Assembly: GCA_037447655.1 (NCBI GenBank)
Contig: JBBHKE010001523.1
Span: 62,001 to 126,000 of the forward strand
Length of the DNA stretch: 64,000 nucleotides
Direction of reading: 5' to 3'
Source of the DNA: Zygnema cylindricum
Taxonomy: Eukaryota > Streptophyta > Zygnematophyceae > Zygnematales > Zygnemataceae
Part shown: positions 40,030-50,874 of the stretch, piece by piece
How positions within the stretch are numbered: position 1 is the first letter of the stretch
Layout: every line of letters starts with the position of its first letter
The notes under the pieces: generated by a model
What the model saw: only the letters and a program-made list of their open reading frames with translations
Told to the model about the DNA's origin: nothing
The model's database searches: none
Position numbers and translations under genes: made by a program

Positions 40030-41048
40030 TGGACTACAAAATATCGGAAGCCTCTAGATACTATTTAACTAACCCACTTTAAGCCACGACCACTTCTGCC
40101 TCCAAAGGCAAACTGACAATTTGACTGCACCCTTGTGCAGCCTGGACTCACCTGAGTCCGTAGCAAAAAAAATCACTGAAAACGGCCAACAAGCCGATAA
40201 GTTATGCGGCAGTAAAAATGCCAATTTGTACAAACTCTCAAAGGGAGAGGTGACTACCTACCAAAATTTTCTAAGTCCTGATTCTCTCTAATAACTCCTA
40301 TCTACTGAAGTACGGACCAATCAGATTACTGTATCGTACACAAAAGTACTACTGCCGATGTACCTTTTGTACGGCCTATGTACGACAAGGCTATTAAGTG
40401 GACGCGTGTCTGCTTTTCATTCGTCCGTACGTTCCTCGGAATTCCTATGACCGAATGTCATCTCTCCACGTGTCTCCAGGTCATGCAACGTCACAAAACG
40501 CCAAAGTGACTACTCCGGGATTTCGGCGAAGATGTGCGCCGTTGGATTTTATGTGAAACGCAATCTTAGCCGTAATAAATACTTGCGCGACATTTGTTCC
40601 GATGTCGAAATAAAATGCGTGGTATCCGTTTTGAATTAGCGTCGTACGACGTACTTTATGAAATTGAATCTATGTACGCCGTATATAGTTCTAGTTAAAT
40701 GAACTTTATCTACTCGAACTAAATATATATCTATCACATACCATAGCACTTAGCATTGGTCCTAGTCTATTAGGATAAAGCTGACCGCTACCGGTCAACT
40801 TGACGAACCGCAGGTGCTGGGATCAAATCTCTGGTCCGTCAAGTATATTTTTAGTAACCTACTAAAAATAGTTGTCTGTTGAACTAAGGCAGCCATGGAT
40901 CAACCTCTCTCTCTTACCTTCAGTGACTACAACAAGTATGGGAGCTAGAGAGCGGAGGTGGAGGCAGGCTGTCCGTCCTTTTTACTTTTCTTTTTATAAA
41001 AACATATTTAAACCTAGAAAATACTCTAGAAATCTATAAATTTCAACA
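40010..41048 (-). repeat. 5' LTR of copia A
   Basis: 1039 bp, same ends as the 3' copy. Contains the gag ATG (40027-40029) 20 bases from its 3' end. Confidence 0.9.
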
Positions 41049-41053
41049 GCTTA

Positions 41054-42769
41054 CTCCCACTTTGCGTACTCCGCGGCCTCAAGGGAGCCTTTGACCACTC
41101 GGGAGGCCTTCTCATCACCAGAACGCCATGACTAGATCTAGGTAGCTGATGACAAAATGAAGTCGATCATGGAAACTTAGACATGGGAGCTTCTGGATCT
41201 TCCTCTAGACCGATCGCCTCCCCCTCTCCATCACCCTCTCCTCTCGTGCACGTCGTACAAACCATGTGCCGCCTGCCACGCTGCATGCAGGTCCGGTTGA
41301 AAATATCCTCGCACGCTCCGTCTGACATCCACCGACATTCAAAGTTTGTCGCGACCTTCAAAGTTTGCCTCGTCCTTTTGCAATTGCGTTTGGAAATTTG
41401 GATTTCCAAATTCAAAATCAAAATCTGGCCGAAAACTTTATGTATGAATCATTAACAACCTGCGGTCGTACAGATATTTCGTACAGATATTCCGTTTGTA
41501 GATTTTTTTAAGATTTTTAGAATCTGGACTCTAACCTATGTGGCGTCAATGATAATTGAAGAAGGTTTGTTACTGGCCCGACATAATGGAGCGGACTTCA
41601 AGTAAAGGTTGTCTTTAGACTTGTCCGTATATTTATTGGGACCGCCAAATGGAATGTTACCTTTAGAGTTAGTAACCATAATTTCAACTGTTTTTAAAAA
41701 GTGCAATGTATGAAATATTGTTATTTCGTACTAATACTGCTTCTATTTTGTACAGACGTACAAAATAAGTGTTAAATATAGGTGTCAACGGGGTAAATTG
41801 AGTGCGTCGCCACGGTTTAGCTTACGCAGATTTGATTCAAGTGATAAAGACGAAGGAAAATCATGAGACCTTGTTCACACATGTTCAAGCGTCGAATATG
41901 TGAACATAGACTATATGCACTATTAAATTAGCGTTAGTTACTCTAATTTCGATTGTTATTAAAAGTGCAATGTGAAATGTGTTAGTCCGAACTAAAACTG
42001 CTCATTACTTCATACGGTCGTACAAAATAAGTGTCAGATAAAAGGCGTCGACAGGGGAAATTGAGTGCGTTGCCACGGAAAATCGTACTATGATTTGATT
42101 TAAGTCATGAAGACGACGTCAAATCAATAGAACATGTTTTCACATGTTAAAGCGTCAAATATGTGAACATAGACTATCGCGTCTACATCCAAATTACTGA
42201 AATTAGTGTTAGGTGTACAAACTATTGTTAATTTTTGTTGGCGTTAGGCCTTTAAATTCCAAATAGAGTTGGTAACACTACTATTATTTTTACACTAATT
42301 ATTTTTTAACTCTAAAAGCGATTCACGTTGTACTTTCAACCCTTTTTTTAAATTGTTCGTACATTGTATCCGTACGTTTTCTCCAAACGAAAAGTAAATG
42401 CATTTTACGAAAGATTCAAAATCGAGAAAAAAAAACAAAATTTTGTATAAATGTCAAAATCTGTACGAATGAGACATCTATGAAAAATGGGAAGTCGTAT
42501 CCCGAATGAATGATCCGTACTGTAACGATTTTTTTTTAATGCAAACCCATAAAAAAATAGCCAATCAAAATCATCTAAAAAAAAATGTAAACTTAAAACT
42601 TCTTTTGAACTTTGAGGAAACGTCCTCCTCCCTTCTTACCGATGGTTTGGTACGGATGGATTTGAGTCGTTGGCGACTAATTGTACGACAACATGAATCA
42701 CATCGCAACGTTAATGTTGACGTGAGGTGACATCAAAGGCAATTAATGTCGAAACAAAAACAAGGACAT
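41054..42769. other. Gene-free stretch right of element A
   Basis: 41250-41520 continues the hairpin-bearing repeat (GCCGCCTGCCACGCTGCATG, CACGCTCCGTCTGACATCC). 41680-42180 holds two related blocks (AGTGTTAAATA..GTCAACGGGG and AGTGTCAGAT..GTCGACAGGG, each followed by GAGTGCGT), an imperfect duplication of about 260 bp. A MITE right end (GCGATTCACGTTG) lies at about 42318-42330. No supported gene. Confidence 0.45.
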
Positions 42770-42900
42770 GCATTTCCTCTTCTCATCCGCCATCCATTTC
42801 TAGTGTGAATCGTGCAAATATTCGCGTTGTCCAACCCTCAGTGGTCACCGACAAATTATACAACGATGTGGATCTGTATGTAACACGTGGCAGACTATTG
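42770..42900 (+). repeat. Fragment shared with the right part of the large repeat
   Basis: CATCCATTTCTAGTGTGAAT and CGTGCAAATATT occur here on the plus strand and at about 33770-33800 on the minus strand. Both frames would read SISSVNRANI. Whether this is a decayed coding exon or only a shared repeat cannot be settled by eye. Confidence 0.4.
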
Positions 42901-43165
42901 TGGCTACCTAAAATTACTCACGCCTCGGTACAATTTGCTTGCTGAAATAAATATTGTTGAACGGGCGGTTAGGTACAACTGTCCGTTATTATGCTACAGT
43001 ATCAAACGTATTGTACAATATTTTTGTTTCCATCATCGCTACATACAAATTTCGAGCCCTGTCAGTGGCTCCCTGCCTCCCTCTGGTCTTATCAAGTGCC
43101 TCCCTCTGGTTTTATCAGGTAAAACTTGGCTCTGATGCATATTTCCCATCCGAATTCATCTTTTA

Positions 43166-43921
43166 GGGTAAGACCCCATGTAATTGTAACTTAGCGAACT
43201 TACTTTGTATTTTAGTGCGGATCCGGCGGACCCGGATTTTTAGGTGTCTGTATGTGTTAACTCGAAATTGTTACTTAAAGGTGTGACGATTGAATACGTC
43301 AACAACGCACGTGACGGCTGTCAACGTGTACAATCTGTCTTGCCGCACCGTATTTTTCGAAACTTTTTGAAGCGTCGCAGGACACGACGTAATTTTTGAA
43401 ATGATTTGGCATGTCGCATGTCATTGCATGACATTGTAGATGTACAACCTTTGTAGCCGTGGCTGTACGACATGCCTTTGCGTAAACCTCTCTTTTTCCG
43501 GCCGCCATGACTTCGCAGATTTTTCACCTTCGAAGATTTTTCAACTTTACGTGAAATGAGACTGCACCATCGAGACGCCTTCAAAAAAAACTGTACTAGG
43601 TGCATGCGGACAAAAACGAACAACTTTGTACTTTTTTTAGTCGTCAAAAAACATTTGAAAACTTTTCACACGTGAGAATATGTTATCCTATTTGTGTAAA
43701 CGGTTATACTTTGCTTAAAAAACATTGCCGATGTGGTTTATGATAAGTTTGACGATGACGTGACAGTAGGCCAAAAAAACAAAAGATGACAAATTTTCGT
43801 ACATCTTAAGTTCAAGAATGACGCAAATTGTACTCTACAAATTTGCGATTTCTTTGTACGGTTTCAACTTTGGCAGTACGGCGTTAAGTTTGAAAAGAAA
43901 ACGACAGAAAAAAACTCGAAC
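43166..43921. mobile_element. Tourist/Harbinger-like element, right end truncated
   Basis: Left end GGGTAAGACCCCATGTAATT preceded by TTA. The body matches 43925-44701 and 6872-8031. The right end stops at GACAGAAAAAAACTCGAAC instead of the expected ...GACATACCC and abuts the TTA of the next element. Confidence 0.65.
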
Positions 43922-43924
43922 TTA

Positions 43925-44701
43925 GGGTATGTCCACATGTACTTGTAACTTAGCGAACTTACTTTGTATTTTAGCCGGATCCGCCGGACCCGGTTTTCAA
44001 GTGTCCCTATGTTTGTAAGGACAAAATCGTAACTTACGCTTGTGACGATTGTATACGTCGACAATACTTGTGACGGCTGTCAGCGTATACAATTTGTGGT
44101 CGCACGTTATTTTTTGGAACTGCTTATGACGTCGCATGCGTTACCGTGACATTGTAGACGTACCGCATTCTAGCCTGTGTAGTTTCACGGTCGAAGAATG
44201 ATGCGCTTTGCCTTCACGTCTCCTGTCTGGTTGACGTGAAATGGCATCAGAATTTCAAGACCCCTGCAAAAAAAAATCCGTACTGAACGAAAACGGACAA
44301 AACCAAACAAATTGTGTACTTTTATTTGTCGTATTGAAAGCAAACGGACAAAACATAGCGAATTCTGTACTTTTCTTTGTCTTTGAAAATCGTGTTATTT
44401 TTTTCGGAAATTACAACATGTGCGAATATATGTTCCTATTTGTTTACAGAGAATCCCTAGTTTTGAAACACATCGCGCATGTGTTTTAAAAATAAGGCTG
44501 AATATGACGTTTTTTGTCGTGGAAGTGGGTCGAAAAACACAAGAAGACAAATTTTAGTACATTATAAGTTCGAGGATGAAGCAAATTGTACCCTACAAAT
44601 TTGCGATTCTTTCGTACAGTTGGAACTTAGGTAGTACGGCGCTGAGTTTTACAGGAAAACGACAGAAAAAAACCCTTACTTATGCACATGGGGACATACC
44701 C
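43925..44701. mobile_element. Tourist/Harbinger-like element with TTA duplication
   Basis: Ends GGGTATGTCCACATG and CATGGGGACATACCC, TTA at 43922-43924 and 44702-44704, 777 bp. Contains GGATCCGCCGGACCCGG near the left end and AAACACATCGCGCATGTG near the right. No coding frame. Confidence 0.85.
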
Positions 44702-45080
44702 TTAGCCACATGGGGCCGTACCGTTATAGATATTCCCTTACCGAAAAATTCCCTATTCGGATAATACAGTTGTATTGTCACGTAGCGCGCTAGCGCCGCT
44801 CCCTCTTTGCCAGTTCGTCGCTTATCCTCCATCGGAATATCGACGAAAAAAAGAAGCAAATCTAGGCGTAATCTATACTCTTTTTATATAATTTTAGAGT
44901 ACTTAAATTTTGTAATTAGGCCTCTACTCCATTAGGCGGCCCCTGTATGTTGTTTTTTAAATTTTAGTTTCGTGCGTACGACACACTTTGTGCGCACGCG
45001 ACGTTTCGTGCGTAATTTATTTAATGGATTTAATGTGGTTGTACGAATGGATTTTCGAGTTGGGGGAGAAGTGAAATTAA

Positions 45081-45318
45081 TTGAAGTCCGACGTACGAAA
45101 TAATAATTTGAGTGATCGAACCAACGCACGTAATTTATGGAATGCGTTGGAGAAATGGACGGCGGATCGCGAAGAGATCCGACGTAAGATATTCGAAGAG
45201 GTTGAAATGTTACGTCGCACGTACGAAACATAATGCGACGGTGGCATTTATGGAAAAGGACGCGACGGTACAAAGAATCTTATTTGACAAGTGTACTTCA
45301 AACTATAATGCAGGATAA
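45081..45318 (+). pseudogene. Possible decayed coding fragment, unknown protein
   Basis: From 45081 one frame reads about 50 codons with protein-like composition (NLWNALEKWTADREEIRR, then KIFEEVEMLRRTYET) and stops. An adjacent frame continues with NATVAFMEKDATVQRILFDK and stops near 45318. A charged helical segment followed by a shifted frame suggests a broken exon, perhaps from a transposable element. I recognise no family; it could also be chance. Confidence 0.3.
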
Positions 45319-46391
45319 ATTAAAAGAGCACGATGGTAAACCATCTGAGTCTGGGGGTACAAAAGGGGTAGCATGACGAACACTGAAAAACAACAATAAA
45401 AAAAAAAAGAGCGATGAGAACACAAAAAAATGGAAGCAACAACAAGGAAAATAAAAGCACCCTAACTCAAAATGAAAAGCACGGCAACTCACAAAAACAA
45501 AACTACAAACCCCAACCCCAACCCTAACTCAATTAAATATTTATGAAAAACAACCCATATGGAAAAATTTGGATGGTTTGACGTCGTTTCGTCAAGTGGA
45601 CTTTGAGACCACGTGGCGTGACATCAAGGGTGCCGAATAAAAGCTACGGACGACGGACAAAGGCAGCCGTAATTTTTTATGGAGTGGGGACGCGAAATCA
45701 CGTCAAATCACAAGATGTACATTTTGGACGTCCCGGATTGTTTGACGAAATTCGAGGAGTTTCGTTGAGTGACACAGGATACGATTTTGTGAGATTGTGT
45801 GTACTTGTAAATATTTGTAACAACAGTGGTTTGTCTTTTTGTGTATTAGTTAATAGTGTAGATTTATTTATTCTGACATACCTTCAATTATTCGGGTATA
45901 CTCACATTAATTTAAGTAGATGGTAGATTACGTACGACTGGTATGCCTCCGTACATTTAGTAGTAAACCTGAGTATAAACTTGTGGGACTTAGTTTATTT
46001 TAGTATCACAGTGAAGTTTATCAAAGCAATGGCAGACTGTTTTTCTGCAACTTTGACCTGATGGTGTGATCACCCTGATTGATGTTTTTGTATGAAAATT
46101 TGTAGAGATATTTTTTGACCTACAAACTACATGTGTGTATAGTTTCATTCTGTTTTGTCAATTATGTAGATATATGTGGGAAGTCTACTTGGTTAGTTTG
46201 AGAAGTTGTCTGCTTATTTTGGGAAACTCTGGAACTTATATCTTCTAGATTCCTTGGTGGATTTGGGTGTAACTTTGGGAGTCTACATTGTCTATGGTAT
46301 ACTGCATATTGCTGCAGTTTGAGGTGATTTTGTTTACTGTGGAGTAATCTGTGTTGTCTGAAACAGAACTGTTTTGGGGTAGTCTGTGGGT
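45319..46391. other. Probable LTR or leader of an older copia element, unbounded
   Basis: No gene is supported. If element C is ignored, this sequence joins directly to 50637 and leads into a gag start and primer-binding site at 50660-50700. Part of it should therefore be the 5' LTR of that older plus-strand element. Its left boundary was not found. Confidence 0.4.
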
Positions 46392-47566
46392 TGAAACTCT
46401 GAGACCTCCATTGGCCCTCAGAGTATGCAGATCCAAAAGAAGCTAATCTAGATAGTGCCGACTCCAAGTTAATATAAACCCAAGTGACTGACCCCTTGAC
46501 AGTCAGAACCCCAATATAGATTCACCCCTGTGAAATAACACTTTCTGTGTGCTCAGTTCCACCACAGAATGCAAAGTTAGAATATGAGATTTGGACACAT
46601 TCACCCACTTTGACTTTCCCTTAGAAATACAGCCACCCTGGCAGACAAAAACTCTGACCGACTACACCCCTGTGTAGCCTAGACTCCCCTGAGTCCGCAG
46701 CAAAAAGAATCACTGAAAATGGTCAAGTAAATTGATAGTTATGGCTGGCCAAAGTTTGCCATTTATACAGAGTGCTCTCTGGGAGAGGCAGCTGCCTACC
46801 CAAAATTTTCTAAGTCCTATTCCCTCTCTAAAACTCTATCTACTGAAGTACGGCACCAATCAAATTACTGTATCGTACAGAAAAGTACAGGTGCCGGTGT
46901 ACTTTCTGTACGGCCGTTGTACGACATGGCCAAAATGTCGACACGTGTCAAATCAGGATTAGTTCCTGTAATCTCCGGAATTCCCGTAATCCAATGTTAT
47001 TACGCCACGTGTTATCTGACGTGGCAAAGACCGTAAAACGCCAAAAGTACATTTCCGTGATCGCGGCGCCTATCGCGGCCGTCCGATCAAAACCGGCTAT
47101 AATCCTAGCCGCTGAAATTCGACGCGCGGTATTCGTTTCGCTATCGAAACAAATGCGCGGTATCCGTTCTGTCCCCATACCGTACTTCGTACTAAATCAA
47201 ACTGTATCTATGTACAAAGTATCTATAAGCCGTTAAACGGATTTATCTACATACAAAGATTTATATATTTATCAAACCTTATATATCGTAATATCATTCT
47301 TAGACTTAACGGCTAGATCTAACGGCTAATGACGATTGACGGACGGCAGGTACCGGGATCAATTCCTGCGTCCGGCAGCCTACTTTTGGTAAGTCTAATT
47401 CTCCCCCTGTCTTCTCTAGAGAGCCTAGGCAGCCATGGCTCTAGCTCCCTATCCAGCCTTCAGTGACTACAACAAGTGTGGGGGCTTGGATAGGGGAGTT
47501 AGAGGCAGACCGCCTCAGCTCTTTTTCTATCCTAATACAGACCTAGAAAATACCCAAATATCAACA
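46392..47566 (-). repeat. 3' LTR of copia C
   Basis: 1175 bp. Preceded in element orientation by GAAAATAAGGGGAG (47567-47580, polypurine tract). TATAAAT at 46761-46767 (minus) is the probable promoter. Shares several blocks with the A/B LTRs (GTACTTTCTGTACGGCC, the GGGATCAA hairpin, CAGTGACTACAACAAGT). Confidence 0.92.
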
Positions 47567-47594
47567 CTCCCCTTATTTTCTAGTCTATTTTCTT

Positions 47595-49481
47595 TCAACT
47601 TCCACAAACAAGTAAACAAACACCCCCTCCTTTTTTTTTTTTTTTCCTTTTCTTTTTCCTTTTTTCTTTTCCTTTCATAAAACTTAAGTATTTAACACAG
47701 TGCATTAAATGAACTGAAATGATAATTGCATCACACATTTTATTTAACATCCCTTTTTCCATAAATCCGAGCAAAGATTTTATCCACTTCATCTCTCTTT
47801 CATCCACACACAAACCGATTTCCCTCTTGCGATCCAAACAGCCAGCCCCATTTTCAATCTGCAACATACACCCAGATGCTAACCCTTTTACAGGCACATC
47901 TTCACAAGTGACGTCACACCAAGTAGTGATGTCAAATCCATCCACCCCCAAATATTCCCAAAAAACACTAGTCCCCACTAAGTTCCTCATAAGATCTACA
48001 TCTTCCGTAATCATATTTTTATCCATGATAATTACCCCATTTTCTGAACTTCCCTCACTGTCTCCCATGGAATTCTTTCCACTATCACTTTCTATTTTAA
48101 TTCCCAATAAATATTTCTCTTCTCCCCTATCTTTTAAAACCCCCTCTAGAATTAATTCTCCCCTTTCCTCGGAATCCGTTGAAGTCTCCCTTTCCGACCA
48201 GTTTTCTGTTTCCAAAATATTTATGAAACTATCCTCAATATTTTGAACTTCTTCAAGTATCTCCTCTCTCTTTACTTCCCTTATACCTCCAAAAGCACAC
48301 TGTTGCCTTCGTCCTATTTCTGTGTACTTTTCTCTCTTCCCCATTCTACCGATGTGAAGAAGCTCCAATTTTTCTTCATCCTCTTTCTCCTCTTCCTCTT
48401 CGTCCTCCTCATCCACATTCCAACTTCTAAGTTTTTCCAAACAAGGGCATTCCTCCATATAATGACCCGGTTCCCTACAAAAGAAGCAAACCCCTTTTTT
48501 CAAAGCTCCCGTGCCTTTTCCTCTCCCTCTCTTTCCACCAAAGTTCCGATAAGGTTTACCTTTGTCTTTCTTTCTCTCATCACGCTTCCGCTCATCACCA
48601 CCGTTCTTCTCATCACGCTTCCGCTCATCACCGCCGTTCCTCTCATCACGATTCCGCCAATCACCACCAGCTGAAAATGCATTGACCCTGTCCTTTCCCC
48701 TACGAAGCTCCAAAGTGCTTTCCCTCACAAGAATTATCCCCATGGTAAAGCTCCAAGTCCATGAGGAGCCATCCATTGCCTGCATACGACAAATTATGTT
48801 TTCGTACTCATCTGGGAGTTTCATAATTAGTGTATTAATCTTACTCTCCTCAGATTCTACATATCCCGCACTAGTAAGCTCAACATATAACGCAGCAATA
48901 TCATTACAAAACTCTATCATGCTACCGCCTTTATAAACGTAGGCATCTATTTCTTGTTTTACTAATTGCTGCCTCTGAATAGTCTCACTCTTATAAATCT
49001 GAGTTAGTGCTTCCCATATCTCCGAAGACTTGGTTAGACTTAAAAGAGTGATAGCTATCGACTTAGACACATATCTAAGTATGAGATGTTTTGCTATAGT
49101 GTTTTTGTATTCCCATATTTTCCTGTCATTTTCTTCAGTTTTAATCCCTACATGTGGTACCATAGCTGAGAGCCTAGCTCCCCTCACCATAGGTGTCCCT
49201 TTTTCCTTCTCCCCTATTTCCCCATCCACGGAAAGGTTTTTCCCTTCACCTTCCGTTGCATCTGAACTCCGGGTGATATTCTGGACAGTCTCAGATGATT
49301 CTCCGTAGTAAGCTCCTCCAAAGCTAGGTGGCGGACATCTCACTTGTCCCGCAACAATTCCCCATAAGTGCTTCTCGAAAAGCAATCCCTCCATTGTAAA
49401 CGCCCAATACGTGAAGCCTGTTCCATCAAACATAGGCACCCTAGATGGTGGGCCGATAACCTGAAACTCTGAGACCTCCAT
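47595..49481 (-). CDS. Gag-like protein fused to a degenerate RNase H remnant (copia C)
   Basis: An intact 628-codon frame. Residues 1-270 align with the Gag of B (GPPSRVPMFDGTGFTYW; KQEIDAYVYKGGSMIEFCND; MKLPDEYENIICRMQAMD). A charged (DERKRDEKNGGDERK) linker precedes one CCHC zinc knuckle, CFFCREPGHYMEEC. The region of the protease DSG motif is missing. Next comes an acidic stretch, then short pieces matching the end of reverse transcriptase (KYLLGIKIESDSGK) and RNase H (GFDITTWCDVTCEDVP, EMKWIKSLLGFMEKG) with key residues lost. The C-terminus is a Lys run. The ATG (49479-49481) is in the LTR and the primer-binding site encodes the first internal residues. Gag and the knuckle could package the RNA; all enzymes must come from elsewhere (inference). 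Confidence 0.9.
   Translation of the reverse strand: MEVSEFQVIGPPSRVPMFDGTGFTYWAFTMEGLLFEKHLWGIVAGQVRCPPPSFGGAYYGESSETVQNITRSSDATEGEGKNLSVDGEIGEKEKGTPMVRGARLSAMVPHVGIKTEENDRKIWEYKNTIAKHLILRYVSKSIAITLLSLTKSSEIWEALTQIYKSETIQRQQLVKQEIDAYVYKGGSMIEFCNDIAALYVELTSAGYVESEESKINTLIMKLPDEYENIICRMQAMDGSSWTWSFTMGIILVRESTLELRRGKDRVNAFSAGGDWRNRDERNGGDERKRDEKNGGDERKRDERKKDKGKPYRNFGGKRGRGKGTGALKKGVCFFCREPGHYMEECPCLEKLRSWNVDEEDEEEEEKEDEEKLELLHIGRMGKREKYTEIGRRQQCAFGGIREVKREEILEEVQNIEDSFINILETENWSERETSTDSEERGELILEGVLKDRGEEKYLLGIKIESDSGKNSMGDSEGSSENGVIIMDKNMITEDVDLMRNLVGTSVFWEYLGVDGFDITTWCDVTCEDVPVKGLASGCMLQIENGAGCLDRKREIGLCVDEREMKWIKSLLGFMEKGMLNKMCDAIIISVHLMHCVKYLSFMKGKEKRKKKRKKKKKGGGVCLLVCGS
49447..49461 (-). 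other. Primer-binding site of copia C
   Basis: GGTTATCGGCCCACC on the minus strand, adjacent to the LTR. It matches the A/B site at 14 of 15 positions; the mismatch pairs with the anticodon region of initiator tRNA-Met. Confidence 0.7.
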
Positions 49482-50636
49482 TGGCCCTCAGAGTATGCAG
49501 ATCCAAAAGAAGCTAATCTAGATAGTGCCGACTCCAAGTTAATATAAACCCAAGTGACTGACCCCTTGACAGTCAGAACCCCAATATAGATTCACCCCTG
49601 TGAAATAACACTTTCTGTGTGCTCAGTTCCACCACAGAATGCAAAGTTAGAATATGAGATTTGGACACATTCACCCACTTTGACTTTCCCTTAGAAATAC
49701 AGCCACCCTGGCAGACAAAAACTCTGACCGACTACACCCCTGTGTAGCCTAGACTCCCCTGAGTCCGCAGCAAAAAGAATCACTGAAAATGGTCAAGTAA
49801 ATTGATAGTTATGGCTGGCCAAAGTTTGCCATTTATACAGAGTGCTCTCTGGGAGAGGCAGCTGCCTACCCAAAATTTTCTAAGTCCTATTCCCTCTCTA
49901 AAACTCTATCTACTGAAGTACGGCACCAATCAAATTACTGTATCGTACAGAAAAGTACAGGTGCCGGTGTACTTTCTGTACGGCCGTTGTACGACATGGC
50001 CAAAATGTCGACACGTGTCAAATCAGGATTAGTTCCTGTAATCTCCGGAATTCCCGTAATCCAATGTTATTACGCCACGTGTTATCTGACGTGGCAAAGA
50101 CCGTAAAACGCCAAAAGTACATTTCCGTGATCGCGGCGCCTATCGCGGCCGTCCGATCAAAACCGGCTATAATCCTAGCCGCTGAAATTCGACGCGCGGT
50201 ATTCGTTTCGCTATCGAAACAAATGCGCGGTATCCGTTCTGTCCCCATACCGTACTTCGTACTAAATCAAACTGTATCTATGTACAAAGTATCTATAAGC
50301 CGTTAAACGGATTTATCTACATACAAAGATTTATATATTTATCAAACCTTATATATCGTAATATCATTCTTAGACTTAACGGCTAGATCTAACGGCTAAT
50401 GACGATTGACGGACGGCAGGTACCGGGATCAATTCCTGCGTCCGGCAGCCTACTTTTGGTAAGTCTAATTCTCCCCCTGTCTTCTCTAGAGAGCCTAGGC
50501 AGCCATGGCTCTAGCTCCCTATCCAGCCTTCAGTGACTACAACAAGTGTGGGGGCTTGGATAGGGGAGTTAGAGGCAGACCGCCTCAGCTCTTTTTCTAT
50601 CCTAATACAGACCTAGAAAATACCCAAATATCAACA
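49462..50636 (-). repeat. 5' LTR of copia C
   Basis: 1175 bp, apparently identical to the 3' copy. TATAAAT at 49831-49837 (minus). Carries the gag ATG near its 3' end. Confidence 0.92.
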
Positions 50637-50659
50637 TGGGTATCTTCCGTGAGTAATCC

Positions 50660-50857
50660 ATGGCTGAAATAGGCTATGGACAACAAGTTATGGGCCCACG
50701 CCCATGGCTACCCATATTTGATGGATCTAACTATTACTACTCGAAGTGTGTGCTCGAGAGCTACTTCGAGGTGATGGAGCTAATGGATGTGGTGGATGGG
50801 ACCTGGGCCGAAACATCAAGTGGATGGGAAAAGAAGAACCGTGAACATTGCCAGTGA
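50660..50857 (+). pseudogene. Relic copia gag start with in-frame primer-binding site
   Basis: ATG at 50660 opens a 65-codon frame with the conserved Gag beginning QQVMGPRPWLPIFDGSNYYY, then CVLESYFEVMELMDVVDGTW, before it breaks into unrelated repeat sequence. The primer-binding site AGTTATGGGCCCACG (50686-50700) follows an LTR end ...GACAACA at 50685, so here too the start codon was in the LTR. Protein and LTR differ from A/B and C, so this is a separate copia family. Element C separates it from its upstream part. Confidence 0.75.
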
Positions 50858-50874
50858 ACATTGTTTCTCAATTA

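Larger units (their letters stand above)
34630..41048 (-). mobile_element. Copia retrotransposon A, complete but decayed
   Basis: Minus-strand element bounded by LTRs at 34630-35667 and 40010-41048, with 5-bp duplications GCTTA at 34625-34629 and 41049-41053. Each LTR starts TGTTGA and ends TGCA in element orientation. The LTRs differ by roughly 2-3 percent by eye, so it is clearly older than B and C. Same family as B (LTRs and protein align throughout). Confidence 0.93.
46392..50636 (-). mobile_element. Copia element C, non-autonomous and very young
   Basis: Complete minus-strand element: LTRs 46392-47566 and 49462-50636 (1175 bp each), internal region 47567-49461, 5-bp duplication TGGGT at 46387-46391 and 50637-50641. 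I saw no difference between the two LTRs. It lacks protease, integrase and reverse transcriptase yet keeps LTRs, primer-binding site, polypurine tract and one long ORF. It inserted into the 5' end of an older copia element. Confidence 0.95.

Noticed and set aside
45509-45530. CCCCAACCCCAACCCTAAC as an interstitial telomere repeat
   Set aside because: Only one CCCTAA unit among CCCCAA variants; too short to mean anything.
45603-45926. 107-codon plus-strand frame
   Set aside because: The first half looks somewhat protein-like but the second half is AT-rich hydrophobic sequence, and it overlaps the presumed old LTR.
46162-46467. Minus-strand frame starting MESALSRLASF, repeated at 49340-49537
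   Set aside because: It is the complement of the C LTR end and appears at both LTRs with different continuations; no independent support.
47338-47375. LTR hairpin read as a tRNA T-arm or a Pol III B box
   Set aside because: The loop resembles a B box only loosely and no A box or acceptor stem could be fitted around it.
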